A DNA stretch of 64,000 nucleotides. Source: a virus. Under the pieces are notes generated by a model, which saw nothing but the letters and a program-made list of their open reading frames with translations, did no database searches and was not told the origin of the DNA. Position 1 is the stretch's first letter. The number at the start of each line of letters is the position of its first letter. This document shows positions 14,652 to 20,852 of the stretch, piece after piece. A program made the translations under genes and the position numbers. The stretch spans positions 124,001 through 188,000 of the IMG/VR virus record IMGVR_UViG_3300044712_000786. One strand, 5' to 3'.

Positions 14652-14945
14652 TTAAATCATTTTTAAATCTTTGTGTTTGTCTACGAATCTCTGGCAAACG
14701 CCCTTCATATAGAATACTGCGCGAGCTTGGGGTGTTCCCATGGTATCTATAATTTCATGATTATAAGCTTGGTCTTTAGCTCTCTTAAGGTCATCTATAA
14801 GCATTTCGAGTTCCACTTGGGGACACTCAATTAGCTCATTCATCCTTCTCTGCCATTCAGCCTGCATTTTCTCATGATTTAAACAGGCTTCCTCGGTTTG
14901 GAATGTCCTACCGTCGCTTGATTGATAAACAAGAAACTTAATCAT
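14652..14945 (-). CDS. Hypothetical helical protein (97 aa)
   Basis: Starts with a beta hairpin (YQSSDGRTFQTEEACLNHE), then Glu/Lys/Met-rich helix. The DGxxFxTxxxCxxHE pattern is common in small phage proteins. Function unknown. Confidence 0.6.
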   Translation of the reverse strand: MIKFLVYQSSDGRTFQTEEACLNHEKMQAEWQRRMNELIECPQVELEMLIDDLKRAKDQAYNHEIIDTMGTPQARAVFYMKGVCQRFVDKHKDLKMI

Positions 14946-14948
14946 AAA

Positions 14949-15260
14949 CTATTGTGCGCTAAAATCTTTTATTACTGGAACGGTCCAAGATAGTGGTTCT
15001 TCTACTCCAGTAGTAGAGTTAGTAACCAAGAGCGTATAGAACTTCGTTTCAGATAAGTTTAATCTAATCTGGTTACTCTTTGTAGTCGCCACTAAAGGCC
15101 AAGCTGAATAAGACGTTGAATTAGGGACGAATTCCCTAATATTAAACGAAATAGCGTTTGACGGAGTGGGATACTGCCACTTGAACAAACAGGGCTTAAG
15201 GGTGCCTTGAGCAAAAACACTAAAGGCAATCAAGCTTACGACTAGCATCATTTTTTTCAT
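14949..15260 (-). CDS. Secreted FN3-like protein (103 aa), starts 4 nt after tRNA-Ile
   Basis: Start at ATG 15260, directly after the Ile tRNA (CCA ends 15265; spacer ATTT). Signal peptide KKMMLVVSLIAFSVFAQG, then a Ser/Thr/Asn-rich beta domain. Similar in style to the secreted proteins at 12057 and 35939. Confidence 0.6.
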   Translation of the reverse strand: MKKMMLVVSLIAFSVFAQGTLKPCLFKWQYPTPSNAISFNIREFVPNSTSYSAWPLVATTKSNQIRLNLSETKFYTLLVTNSTTGVEEPLSWTVPVIKDFSAQ

Positions 15261-15264
15261 AAAT

Positions 15265-15339
15265 TGGTACCCTCGGATGGACTTACACCACCAACGTCTC
15301 GCTAATCGGGCGAGCATTCTATTTTTGAATTACGAGGGC
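15265..15339 (-). tRNA. tRNA-Ile (anticodon GAT)
   Basis: Acceptor GCCCTCG/CGAGGGT, anticodon stem CTCGC/GCGAG with loop CCGATTA (C at position 33), T-loop TGTAAGT (G55, U56), D-loop AAAAATA. CCA encoded. Confidence 0.8.
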
Positions 15340-15345
15340 TTAAAT

Positions 15346-15420
15346 TGGTCCCGTCGAGTGGAGTCGCACCACTTTTTCTGGTTCTTCAGACCAGCACACA
15401 AACTCTTGTGTTACAACGGG
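15346..15420 (-). tRNA. tRNA-Phe (anticodon GAA)
   Basis: Acceptor CCCGTTG/CGACGGG, loop CTGAAGA, T-loop TGCGACT, CCA encoded. Confidence 0.9.
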
Positions 15421-15425
15421 TTGTC

Positions 15426-15515
15426 CTTAAGAACATGGTCAGCGCACATCAGCCTGTCCCCATTTACGCTGTGCGGCGAACGCGAGGATTAGGTAACTAC
15501 TTACATGCTCTTAAG
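15426..15515 (-). ncRNA. Stem-closed tRNA-sized spacer
   Basis: Twelve-bp closing stem with one mismatch (CTTAAGAACATG against CATGCTCTTAAG) encloses 66 nt with GCACA/TGTGC or CAGCG/CGCTG pairing. Sits between the Phe and Glu tRNAs; no CCA. Confidence 0.45.
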
Positions 15516-15519
15516 AAAT

Positions 15520-15594
15520 TGGTAGCCCTATCGGAACTTGCATCCGATTTCTCTGGTTGAAAGCCAGAACTCCTACTACATAGAGGATAGGGCC
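15520..15594 (-). tRNA. tRNA-Glu (anticodon TTC), copy 1
   Basis: Acceptor GGCCCTA/TAGGGCT, loop CTTTCAA, T-loop TGCAAGT, CCA encoded. Confidence 0.9.
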
Positions 15595-15599
15595 ATAAT

Positions 15600-15685
15600 G
15601 TCCTTAATTGCTAGTATAGGTCGCTCTCCTTACTAACTATCAGCCAGCGAACTTGTTTGCACTGAGTTCTTATGTAATTAAGGAC
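15600..15685 (-). ncRNA. Stem-closed tRNA-sized spacer
   Basis: Perfect 10-bp closing stem GTCCTTAATT/AATTAAGGAC around two hairpins, one with a 5-bp GAACT/AGTTC stem and one with a 7-nt loop AGAGCGA. Lies between the two Glu tRNAs. Looks like a folded RNA of tRNA size with no CCA. Confidence 0.5.
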
Positions 15686-15690
15686 TAAAT

Positions 15691-15765
15691 TGGTAGCCCT
15701 ATGCGGTTACGCTCCGCACCCTCTACCTTGAAAGGGTAGCGACCTGTCTACTAGTCGATAGGGCC
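15691..15765 (-). tRNA. tRNA-Glu (anticodon TTC), copy 2
   Basis: Same acceptor as copy 1 but different D-, anticodon- and T-arm sequences: loop CTTTCAA, T-loop AGCGTAA. CCA encoded. Confidence 0.9.
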
Positions 15766-15774
15766 ATTAAATTA

Positions 15775-16017
15775 TCATGGAACAAATGAAGGAGATTCTC
15801 CTTCAGCTAAAATAATGTTGCTAGGAAAAACTGGTTCTTCTGGCGTCTTAACTATTTTCAACATAATAGGTTCGCCAATATTCGGGCATTTAGCCCAATG
15901 CGTCCATTCATCTTGAATTCTAGTTAGTTTCTTAAATTCCAAATTAGTATGGTCTCCGCCGCATCTTGCACAAGTACGCACGGTAACTACCATATTATCC
16001 GCTTCTTCTATTTTCAT
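15775..16017 (-). CDS. Hypothetical CxxC protein (80 aa) starting 4 nt after tRNA-Lys
   Basis: Start at ATG 16017; Lys CCA ends at 16022 with ATTT between. Contains CARCGGDHTN near residue 15 and a later Cys, like a half zinc ribbon. Function unknown. Confidence 0.55.
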   Translation of the reverse strand: MKIEEADNMVVTVRTCARCGGDHTNLEFKKLTRIQDEWTHWAKCPNIGEPIMLKIVKTPEEPVFPSNIILAEGESPSFVP

Positions 16018-16021
16018 AAAT

Positions 16022-16100
16022 TGGTGCAAGCGGTGACAGTTGCAGTCACAGGAATATTCTGGTTAAGAGCCAGTTGCCCCTCTACTGTAGCTTCGCTTGC
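16022..16100 (-). tRNA. tRNA-Lys (anticodon CTT)
   Basis: Acceptor GCAAGCG/CGCTTGC, loop CTCTTAA, T-loop TGCAACT, CCA encoded. Confidence 0.88.
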
Positions 16101-16108
16101 GAAATTGT

Positions 16109-16372
16109 TTAGCAGCCTTTGCCGCCCCTTCTACCGCCCTTTTTGGGCATTTCTTTCTTAGCCATATCTTGATAATTTTGATATACTACTTTTGTTAATC
16201 CGTCATTGATATTAGTTACAGAACGTTGAACTAATTCTAAAAAATTCCTAGCATCCGTTTCTTCTAAAAATCGCACCCCAAATCCCTTCCATACGCTATA
16301 ATATGAGTAAGAGCTTTTTTTGTATTGTTGAGGGACATATAGAACACCCTTTTTAACAATTCTCAACTTCAT
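16109..16372 (-). CDS. Hypothetical basic protein (87 aa)
   Basis: Tyr/Ser/Lys-rich centre and a Lys/Gly/Arg-rich tail. First gene after a promoter whose -10 box lies 5 nt from the ATG. Function unknown. Confidence 0.55.
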   Translation of the reverse strand: MKLRIVKKGVLYVPQQYKKSSYSYYSVWKGFGVRFLEETDARNFLELVQRSVTNINDGLTKVVYQNYQDMAKKEMPKKGGRRGGKGC

Positions 16373-16377
16373 ACTCT

Positions 16378-16405
16378 ATCTTAGCAAAATTTTGCCAGAA
16401 GTCAA
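16378..16405 (-). promoter_or_regulatory. Sigma70-like promoter inside the tRNA array
   Basis: TTGACT, 16-nt spacer, TAAGAT, then 5 nt and ATG 16372 on the minus strand. Confidence 0.65.
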
Positions 16406-16633
16406 CTACAAAGCTTTTCCGCAAATCAAACATTCGCACCAACCATCGGGGCCAGTATGATAATAGGTCTTGGGATGTCCACACAAATTCTGTTGTTTTT
16501 CAAGCTCTTTATTAAGAAGCCGCTTATTTCTTTCGAAGTCCTCTTCTAGTTTCCAAAGCGCTCGTTTATACCTAGAATAAGGGGAAGATTCTAATACTTG
16601 TTGCTGTTTAATGTATTCTTCGGACGTTAGCAT
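16406..16633 (-). CDS. Hypothetical zinc-finger-tailed protein (75 aa)
   Basis: Starts at ATG 16633, 4 nt after the Gln CCA (16638). A long helix (residues 1-50) ends in a CGHPKTYYH...CECLICG segment that may bind zinc. Function unknown. Confidence 0.55.
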   Translation of the reverse strand: MLTSEEYIKQQQVLESSPYSRYKRALWKLEEDFERNKRLLNKELEKQQNLCGHPKTYYHTGPDGWCECLICGKAL

Positions 16634-16637
16634 AAAT

Positions 16638-16713
16638 TGGCTGCTCAACTAGGATTTGCACCCAGAATCTTTCGGGTCAGAACCGAAAATGTTACTAATT
16701 ACACTATTGAGCA
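16638..16713 (-). tRNA. tRNA-Gln (anticodon CTG)
   Basis: Acceptor TGCTCAA/TTGAGCA, loop TTCTGAC, T-loop TGCAAAT, D-loop AATTAGTA (usual form AATTGGTA), CCA encoded. Confidence 0.9.
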
Positions 16714-16898
16714 ATGTTAGTTAAAAGAGAAACCGTACAACCCTCAGAAACATAATGGACTTGATTCGTCTCCGTATCTTTAAATATCCAAGAGTCGCCA
16801 GTAGCCTGAGGGACATGGTAGACTATCGCTTTAGGGCAGAGAGTAAAACATATGCCATGAAAGTTTACACAAACGATATCTCCTTCTTTAATATGCAT
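16704..16898 (-). CDS. Small hypothetical protein (64 aa)
   Basis: ATG 16898 lies 4 nt after the CCA of the 157-nt tRNA-like gene. The stop lies 10 nt inside tRNA-Gln. Beta-rich, Cys-containing; possibly an SH3-like fold. Confidence 0.5.
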   Translation of the reverse strand: MHIKEGDIVCVNFHGICFTLCPKAIVYHVPQATGDSWIFKDTETNQVHYVSEGCTVSLLTNIAQ

Positions 16899-16902
16899 AA
16901 AT

Positions 16903-17059
16903 TGGAGCCCAACGCCTGCTTTGCACAGGTCAACTCACCTATACCTTATTACATCGCAGAGCAAGCACCCCGCTAACTGCCCCGTTCAAGGGGCTTATCG
17001 GCTTTTTAGTAGATGTGTTTTTTCTGTCCCCAGCTAAGGGGTAGTTAAACTAGTTGGGC
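16903..17059 (-). tRNA. Oversized (157 nt) tRNA-like gene
   Basis: Perfect acceptor GCCCAAC/GTTGGGC, T-arm CCTG/CAGG with loop TGCAAAG (G55) and encoded CCA. The core is about 80 nt longer than a tRNA and contains several CCCC/GGGG hairpins. No clear anticodon arm. It could be an intron-bearing tRNA or an RNA that borrows a tRNA end. Confidence 0.5.
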
Positions 17060-17067
17060 TTAAAATT

Positions 17068-17112
17068 GGGGCCTCGTCAGATATTGCAATCTGCACGCTA
17101 CGCTACGAGGGT
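17068..17112 (-). tRNA. Acceptor/T-arm minihelix with CCA
   Basis: About 45 nt: CCTCGT pairs with ACGAGG, the T-arm is CAGAT with loop TGCAATA, and CCA is encoded. The rest of the tRNA is replaced by about 11 nt. It resembles the 3' half of the Thr tRNA at 23369. Confidence 0.45.
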
Positions 17113-17115
17113 AGA

Positions 17116-17433
17116 CTAGGTTCTTACGCGAGGCTTTTTATTAATCTGTTTTCTTGCGCAACAATAAAACTGTAGTCGCCAATCTTTGTATTCTTCTATA
17201 AAACTCCTGAGCATCGAATCATAAGCATCAGACAGAGACGCACGGTATAGGCTTGAACAATCGCAGTTAATACCTGCCCACCTAACGCAAATCTTATAAC
17301 CATCTTTATTATGCCATACTGTCAAAGTGCGAAAATCGCGAGTTTCAGTAGTATGTTTCTGGGTAGTGGCATCTATGCCAGACCATTCAATATAGCTGTC
17401 TTTTAGTTTCTTTAGTAGAGATTCGTATGTCAT
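17116..17433 (-). CDS. Hypothetical protein (105 aa) starting 4 nt after tRNA-Glu
   Basis: Start set at ATG 17433, since the Glu(CTC) CCA ends at 17438. N-terminal helix then beta segments with RDFRTLTVWH and a Cys-rich middle. Function unknown. Confidence 0.55.
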   Translation of the reverse strand: MTYESLLKKLKDSYIEWSGIDATTQKHTTETRDFRTLTVWHNKDGYKICVRWAGINCDCSSLYRASLSDAYDSMLRSFIEEYKDWRLQFYCCARKQINKKPRVRT

Positions 17434-17437
17434 AAAA

Positions 17438-17513
17438 TGGTGTCCCCATTCGGGTTTGCGCCGAAAGTCTTTAGATTGAGAATCTAAGATGTTACTAATT
17501 ACACTATAGGGAC
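17438..17513 (-). tRNA. tRNA-Glu (anticodon CTC)
   Basis: Acceptor GTCCCTA/TGGGGAC, loop TTCTCAA, T-loop CGCAAAC (G55), D-loop AATTAGTA, CCA encoded. Confidence 0.88.
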
Positions 17514-17515
17514 TT

Positions 17516-17947
17516 TTAGCCGCCCATTGCAGTCGTTCGAGCGGCGATAATCTGTTCAAAAGTAGCAGAGGGTATTCGCATGTTATTAACATAAACGTCC
17601 CCATCTGCTTCAAAAGCCCAATTATACCCCGCAATTCTTTGTCTAACTCGGGGGTTATTCTTAATTGCGCTTATAATAGTATTAAGCTGAGTCAAAGCAT
17701 TATAGGTTCCATCAACTGTTTCAGAGCCTACAGCCGCCTCTACTGTTTTAGCTACAGTATCAGCTAGTAAGAAGCTTTTTTCTGCGGTCCAATCCACAGT
17801 TTTAATGAGGGAGCCAGTATAATCAGGCATAGGAAACGGTCCTTTTATCTGCCAACTATACTCTTCTGCAAGAGTAAGAATGAACCTACATGCCGCCTGT
17901 TTCTGAGATTCTGTTGAATAAGAACTAAAATCAATTAATGCTTTCAT
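17516..17947 (-). CDS. Hypothetical protein (143 aa)
   Basis: Ala/Thr/Asp-rich, largely helical, soluble. Stop is 3 nt from tRNA-Glu. Its start follows the small secreted-protein gene by 3 nt. Function unknown. Confidence 0.6.
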   Translation of the reverse strand: MKALIDFSSYSTESQKQAACRFILTLAEEYSWQIKGPFPMPDYTGSLIKTVDWTAEKSFLLADTVAKTVEAAVGSETVDGTYNALTQLNTIISAIKNNPRVRQRIAGYNWAFEADGDVYVNNMRIPSATFEQIIAARTTAMGG

Positions 17948-17950
17948 AAT

Positions 17951-18187
17951 TTACTTTACACAATTCGTTATAGAGTTAATCTTTGCGCCTGTAAAAAACA
18001 TCATTCCATTAGTCCGAAAGTCTATGATAATAATGTTCTTAGAATAACCCGCTCCCCAAGAACAAGACGCCCAATTAGTCATATTAGTAGACATAAGTGA
18101 ATAACTATTAGTCACTTCTACATCAACTATAGTAAGGTTCTGAGCCGCCAGAGAACAAGCAAAAAACATCGCCAAGATGAATCTCAT
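17951..18187 (-). CDS. Small secreted protein (78 aa)
   Basis: Signal peptide RFILAMFFACSLAAQ followed by Asn/Thr-rich beta strands and two Cys. Behind its own promoter, 5 nt from the -10 box. Probably exported; role unknown. Confidence 0.55.
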   Translation of the reverse strand: MRFILAMFFACSLAAQNLTIVDVEVTNSYSLMSTNMTNWASCSWGAGYSKNIIIIDFRTNGMMFFTGAKINSITNCVK

Positions 18188-18192
18188 ATTTC

Positions 18193-18220
18193 ATCTTAGC
18201 AAGATTTTAGGGGAAGTCAA
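18193..18220 (-). promoter_or_regulatory. Sigma70-like promoter inside the tRNA array
   Basis: TTGACT, 16-nt spacer, TAAGAT, then 5 nt and ATG 18187. Confidence 0.65.
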
Positions 18221-18230
18221 CTATCTAAAG

Positions 18231-18308
18231 TGGCAGTTGCGGTTGGATTTGCACCAACGGTTTTACTGCTTCAAAGGCAGTTGGATTGGACTACTCTCCC
18301 ACGCAACA
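18231..18308 (-). tRNA. tRNA-Gln (anticodon TTG)
   Basis: Acceptor TGTTGCG/CGCAACT (first pair T-T), loop CTTTGAA, T-loop TGCAAAT, CCA encoded. Confidence 0.88.
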
Positions 18309-18313
18309 ATTTT

Positions 18314-18379
18314 GCCAGTGTTTGATAGACGCTTCCTTTGAAGACTTACCGCTAGGTAATAATCATACCCTTAACTGGC
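18314..18379 (-). ncRNA. Stem-closed spacer
   Basis: GCCAGT/ACTGGC closes a 66-nt element with two tetraloop hairpins (TTACC/GGTAA and CTTC/GAAG) between tRNA-Gln and tRNA-Asp. Confidence 0.4.
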
Positions 18380-18389
18380 TAATATAAAA

Positions 18390-18464
18390 TGGCGGTCTAT
18401 ACGGGACTCGCACCCGTTATTCCTGCGTGACAGGCAAGTATGATAACTCATTCAACAATAGACC
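18390..18464 (-). tRNA. tRNA-Asp (anticodon GTC)
   Basis: Acceptor GGTCTAT/ATAGACC, loop CTGTCAC, T-loop TGCGAGT, CCA encoded. Confidence 0.9.
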
Positions 18465-18473
18465 AAACAAATA

Positions 18474-18569
18474 CTAGCTGGGACCCCAACACGTTATAGC
18501 CGTAAGGGTATTTCGCTCAGGTTACATGTTACATTACCTGCTTCAATTACACATGTATGCGCCAGCTAG
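18474..18569 (-). ncRNA. Stem-closed spacer
   Basis: Eight-bp CTAGCTGG/CCAGCTAG closes 96 nt with an internal CAGGT/ACCTG hairpin. No CCA and no tRNA T-loop. Confidence 0.45.
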
Positions 18570-18578
18570 AAAAAACAA

Positions 18579-18730
18579 TGAACACAAGCGGGTTTGAACC
18601 GCTACTACGACTTATTAGCCGTTAAAAACTTTTCATGAGCATGCTACTAGGCTTGCAGAGGCTAGCATGGTCTGCTCTCCACATGTAAACTACTAAGTCT
18701 TTATAATTGCTACCATTACAATATGTGCTC
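18579..18730 (-). tRNA. tRNA-like gene with large insertion in the anticodon loop
   Basis: Acceptor GAGCACA/TGTGTTC, D-arm ATTG/CAAT with canonical loop TAATGGTAG, T-arm AGCGG/CCGCT with TTCAAAC. GACTTA/TAAGTC forms an anticodon-type stem whose loop holds about 70 nt, folding as CATGCTA/TAGCATG. CCA not encoded. Canonical U55/GG type. Looks like an intron-containing tRNA; the anticodon cannot be read safely. Confidence 0.5.
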
Positions 18731-18734
18731 AAAA

Positions 18735-18941
18735 TTACTCTTCCTTCAGGTAAGCTTGTGCTTGCCACATACTAACACGCCTACCGTCTTCGGTAATAAC
18801 ACCGAAACCCCCTTCTGAAGGTTTAGCATATCCACCATTGGGGTTAATTCCATATTTAGAAATTATCTTATGGATTTGCCCATGCACTTTTACGTGAGTA
18901 GCTTCATTGACGGAGACCCCGCGTTTCATATTGTTTTGCAT
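18735..18941 (-). CDS. Small hypothetical protein (68 aa) starting 4 nt after tRNA-Trp
   Basis: ATG 18941, Trp CCA ends 18946. Gly/Lys-rich with a GYAKPSEGGFGVITEDG middle. Function unknown. Confidence 0.5.
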   Translation of the reverse strand: MQNNMKRGVSVNEATHVKVHGQIHKIISKYGINPNGGYAKPSEGGFGVITEDGRRVSMWQAQAYLKEE

Positions 18942-18945
18942 AAAT

Positions 18946-19020
18946 TGGCATCCAGTAAAGGACTTGCACCTTTCCACGAGGTTTTGGAGACCCTGTCGCC
19001 GCTATGGAACATGACCGGAT
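18946..19020 (-). tRNA. tRNA-Trp (anticodon CCA)
   Basis: Acceptor ATCCGGT/ACTGGAT, loop CTCCAAA, T-loop TGCAAGT, CCA encoded. Confidence 0.88.
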
Positions 19021-19026
19021 ATAACA

Positions 19027-19083
19027 GAACGCATTTACTTATTTCATTTATCAGATGAATGTTTTTGGTTGCTGTTAGCGTTC
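19027..19083 (-). repeat. Hairpin/pseudoknot unit a (last of four)
   Basis: Minus strand: GAACGC, TAACAGCAA, A-rich loop, GCGTTC, then TGTTA just before tRNA-Trp. Confidence 0.7.
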
Positions 19084-19093
19084 TAAATAAACA

Positions 19094-19141
19094 GAGCCCA
19101 TTTTTTTTTCCTAGACGTGGATTTCATTGCTGTTAGGGCTC
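19094..19141 (-). repeat. Hairpin/pseudoknot unit b
   Basis: Minus strand: GAGCCC, TAACAGCAA, A-rich loop, GGGCTC, TGTTTATTTA. Confidence 0.7.
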
Positions 19142-19151
19142 TAAATAAACA

Positions 19152-19202
19152 GGACACGTTTTTTTCTCTTTTCATATAAGATTTTTATTGCTGTGCGTGT
19201 CC
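19152..19202 (-). repeat. Hairpin/pseudoknot unit c
   Basis: Minus strand: GGACACG, CACAGCAA, A-rich loop, CGTGTCC, TGTTTATTTA. Stem sequence differs from a, b and d but stays complementary. Confidence 0.7.
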
Positions 19203-19213
19203 TTAAATTAACA

Positions 19214-19268
19214 GGGCTCGTTTTTTGGTTTGTTGAATAAACAAGTTTTTTGGTTGCTGTTAGAGCCC
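19214..19268 (-). repeat. Hairpin/pseudoknot unit d (first of four)
   Basis: Minus strand: GGGCTC, TAACAGCAA, A-rich loop, GAGCCC, TGTTAATTTA. Begins at the stop codon of the 94-aa gene. Confidence 0.7.
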
Positions 19269-19552
19269 TAAATCACTTTCAAAGAACGATACTTTGGAAC
19301 TAAGCTCTTATTCAAGCTCTTAGAAATCCAAGGTCGAGCTAATTTCAAAATATAACCAGAATAGATACTTTCTCCATTCCTGAAATCCGCTCTTCTAATC
19401 CCATCTTTAGACAGTCTATACTGTATTTGACATGCAGTCAAGCCCGTTTGAGACTGAATGAATCTCGTTGACTGTCCACAGGCACCCAAATATAAAACCT
19501 CAAAATCGGTTTGATATTTTAATGGGTGAACCCGTCTTGGTGCTTTACGCAT
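19268..19552 (-). CDS. HTH-like protein (94 aa)
   Basis: Basic protein whose middle (GQSTRFIQSQTGLTACQIQYRLSK) looks like a helix-turn-helix, so DNA binding is likely. It precedes the four-unit hairpin array. Overlaps the zinc-finger gene by 8 nt. Confidence 0.55.
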   Translation of the reverse strand: MRKAPRRVHPLKYQTDFEVLYLGACGQSTRFIQSQTGLTACQIQYRLSKDGIRRADFRNGESIYSGYILKLARPWISKSLNKSLVPKYRSLKVI

Positions 19553-19814
19553 GTTTCAAAATGGTTCTTCGGGCGAACTGATATGCCGCCAAAGGTGCCC
19601 CGCAATCGGGACAATATGAAATTGAGTCATTCGGTTGCTCCCGCTTTTGATAAATCTTCTTTCGGCGCGTAACCGTTTTCTTCCTCTGCATATAATGCTT
19701 TCGCACGTAATGCATTGAATACGAAGCCTTTGAAGGGAAACTCTTGTCACACTCGGGGCAAGAGAATTTGTTGTATTTCTCTTCAACCATCGGAACTATT
19801 CCACGACTTTTCAT
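19545..19814 (-). CDS. C2H2-type zinc-finger protein (89 aa)
   Basis: Residues about 18-40 match CPECDKSF-x-SMHYVRKH (C-x2-C, H-x4-H), a classic C2H2 finger, followed by an Arg/Lys-rich linker and a CPDCGAPL ribbon near the end. Likely DNA- or RNA-binding regulator. Promoter 6 nt upstream of ATG 19814. Confidence 0.7.
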   Translation of the reverse strand: MKSRGIVPMVEEKYNKFSCPECDKSFPSKASYSMHYVRKHYMQRKKTVTRRKKIYQKREQPNDSISYCPDCGAPLAAYQFARRTILKHA

Positions 19815-19820
19815 ACCCTG

Positions 19821-19848
19821 ATGCTACGGGGATTTTTTAAGAAGTCAA
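19821..19848 (-). promoter_or_regulatory. Promoter of the zinc-finger gene
   Basis: TTGACT, 16-nt spacer, TAGCAT, then 6 nt and ATG 19814. Confidence 0.6.
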
Positions 19849-19894
19849 CGGAATATTTTTAGTTAAATCGAAATTATTTAAAATTATTTAAAAT

Positions 19895-20089
19895 TTACCA
19901 ATCTTCGTAATCCGTTAAATCAATTTCATCTTTCTTTAACTCGTCCGTTACTTTCACCACGACTCCTAAAGAGGTAGGATGAAACGAATAGGTATAACGC
20001 CCACCAATCGCCCCTGTATATTCCTTAGGTTTTTTGTCCATCCACTCTTTGAGCTTGGCTTTTTGTTCTTCCGATAGTTCGAATTGCAT
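19895..20089 (-). CDS. Small hypothetical protein (64 aa) starting 4 nt after tRNA-Asn
   Basis: ATG 20089, Asn CCA ends 20094. Lys/Glu helix then beta strands with an acidic tail. Function unknown. Confidence 0.5.
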   Translation of the reverse strand: MQFELSEEQKAKLKEWMDKKPKEYTGAIGGRYTYSFHPTSLGVVVKVTDELKKDEIDLTDYEDW

Positions 20090-20093
20090 AAAT

Positions 20094-20167
20094 TGGCTCC
20101 TATTCTTCGTAACGCTCGAAGTCTTAACGGGTAACAGCCGTTTGTGCGACTTTCACACTCAATAGGA
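20094..20167 (-). tRNA. tRNA-Asn (anticodon GTT), copy 1
   Basis: Acceptor TCCTATT/AATAGGA, loop CTGTTAC, T-loop AGCGTTA, CCA encoded. Confidence 0.9.
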
Positions 20168-20176
20168 ATTGAAATC

Positions 20177-20252
20177 TGGAGGCTCAGGTTGGAATTTCAC
20201 CAACGTCAGTCAAGTTAACGGCTTGATGCTCGAATGTCTGAGCTACTGAGCC
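20177..20252 (-). tRNA. tRNA-Asn-type (anticodon GTT), copy 2
   Basis: Acceptor GGCTCAG/CTGAGCC, loop CCGTTAA (C33), D-loop AGACATTC, T-loop TGAAATT (G55, A56), CCA encoded. The D-loop AT and T-loop GA are a matched departure from GG/UC. Confidence 0.75.
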
Positions 20253-20398
20253 AATATTAAATCTCGAATCCATCTTAAATGGACTACTTGGCTTTCAAGA
20301 TTTTTAAAAGCAATTACTACATCACGAGAAGTTAAATAATTCATCGGATGATAACAAAAATCATCCCTCACGCGCACTACCTGATATAGGTGTTTCAT
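20243..20398 (-). CDS. Small hypothetical protein (51 aa)
   Basis: ATG 20398 overlaps the upstream stop as ATGA. The product mixes strands and helix, ending in WIRDLILAQ. The stop lies 10 nt inside tRNA-Asn copy 2. Confidence 0.5.
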   Translation of the reverse strand: MKHLYQVVRVRDDFCYHPMNYLTSRDVVIAFKNLESQVVHLRWIRDLILAQ

Positions 20399-20583
20399 AA
20401 TTGTTCCCAATATAGTTCTTTGGGGTCCTTGGTCAATTCCATAATCCTCTCTAGGATTTCCTCCCTTGTCTTTCGTCTAGCTCGCCCCTTTTTGACCCCG
20501 TCCTTGGAGTTACTACAAATAGGGCACTTATCAGAATTATGCCGCTTGTTTTGATGTTTAGGGGGTTTACCGTAGGGTTTCAT
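20395..20583 (-). CDS. Small basic CxxC protein (62 aa)
   Basis: Begins with Lys/His/Asn-rich sequence and a CPICSNSK knuckle, followed by a KKGRARRKTR basic patch and an acidic helix. Possible nucleic-acid binder. Coupled by 4-nt overlaps on both sides. Confidence 0.5.
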   Translation of the reverse strand: MKPYGKPPKHQNKRHNSDKCPICSNSKDGVKKGRARRKTREEILERIMELTKDPKELYWEQL

Positions 20584-20756
20584 ACAGAAGCCTCTGCCCC
20601 CACTAGAGCCAAAGCTAAGCTTCCCACGGGCTCCCCAGCTTGCTTAATAACTCTTCTTAGATGGTCCGCTACCTCTTTACATGCTTCCTGCTCAGCGGCA
20701 GAAAGCTGAGAAATAAGACCTTTAATAATTAAAACAGTTTCTTGTTCACTTGTCAT
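20580..20756 (-). CDS. Small helical protein (58 aa) starting 4 nt after tRNA-Arg
   Basis: ATG 20756, Arg(TCG) CCA ends 20761 with TTTT between. Amphipathic helices; function unknown. Confidence 0.5.
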   Translation of the reverse strand: MTSEQETVLIIKGLISQLSAAEQEACKEVADHLRRVIKQAGEPVGSLALALVGAEASV

Positions 20757-20760
20757 AAAA

Positions 20761-20836
20761 TGGTAGGCATGGCAGAAATTGCATCTGCATAAAACAATTT
20801 CGAAGATTGGTGCCTAATCTATTCGGCCACATGCCC
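20761..20836 (-). tRNA. tRNA-Arg (anticodon TCG)
   Basis: Acceptor GGGCATG/CATGCCT, loop CTTCGAA, D-loop GAATAGATTA, T-loop TGCAATT, CCA encoded. Confidence 0.88.
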
Positions 20837-20852
20837 ATAAAATTTAAAACGG

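Noticed and set aside
16903-17059. Group I intron in a tRNA
   Set aside because: The extra core of about 80 nt is too small and I see no group I core segments.
19027-19268. CRISPR array
   Set aside because: The conserved part is short, the intervening segments are A-rich and lie inside hairpins, and unit lengths vary; no cas genes.
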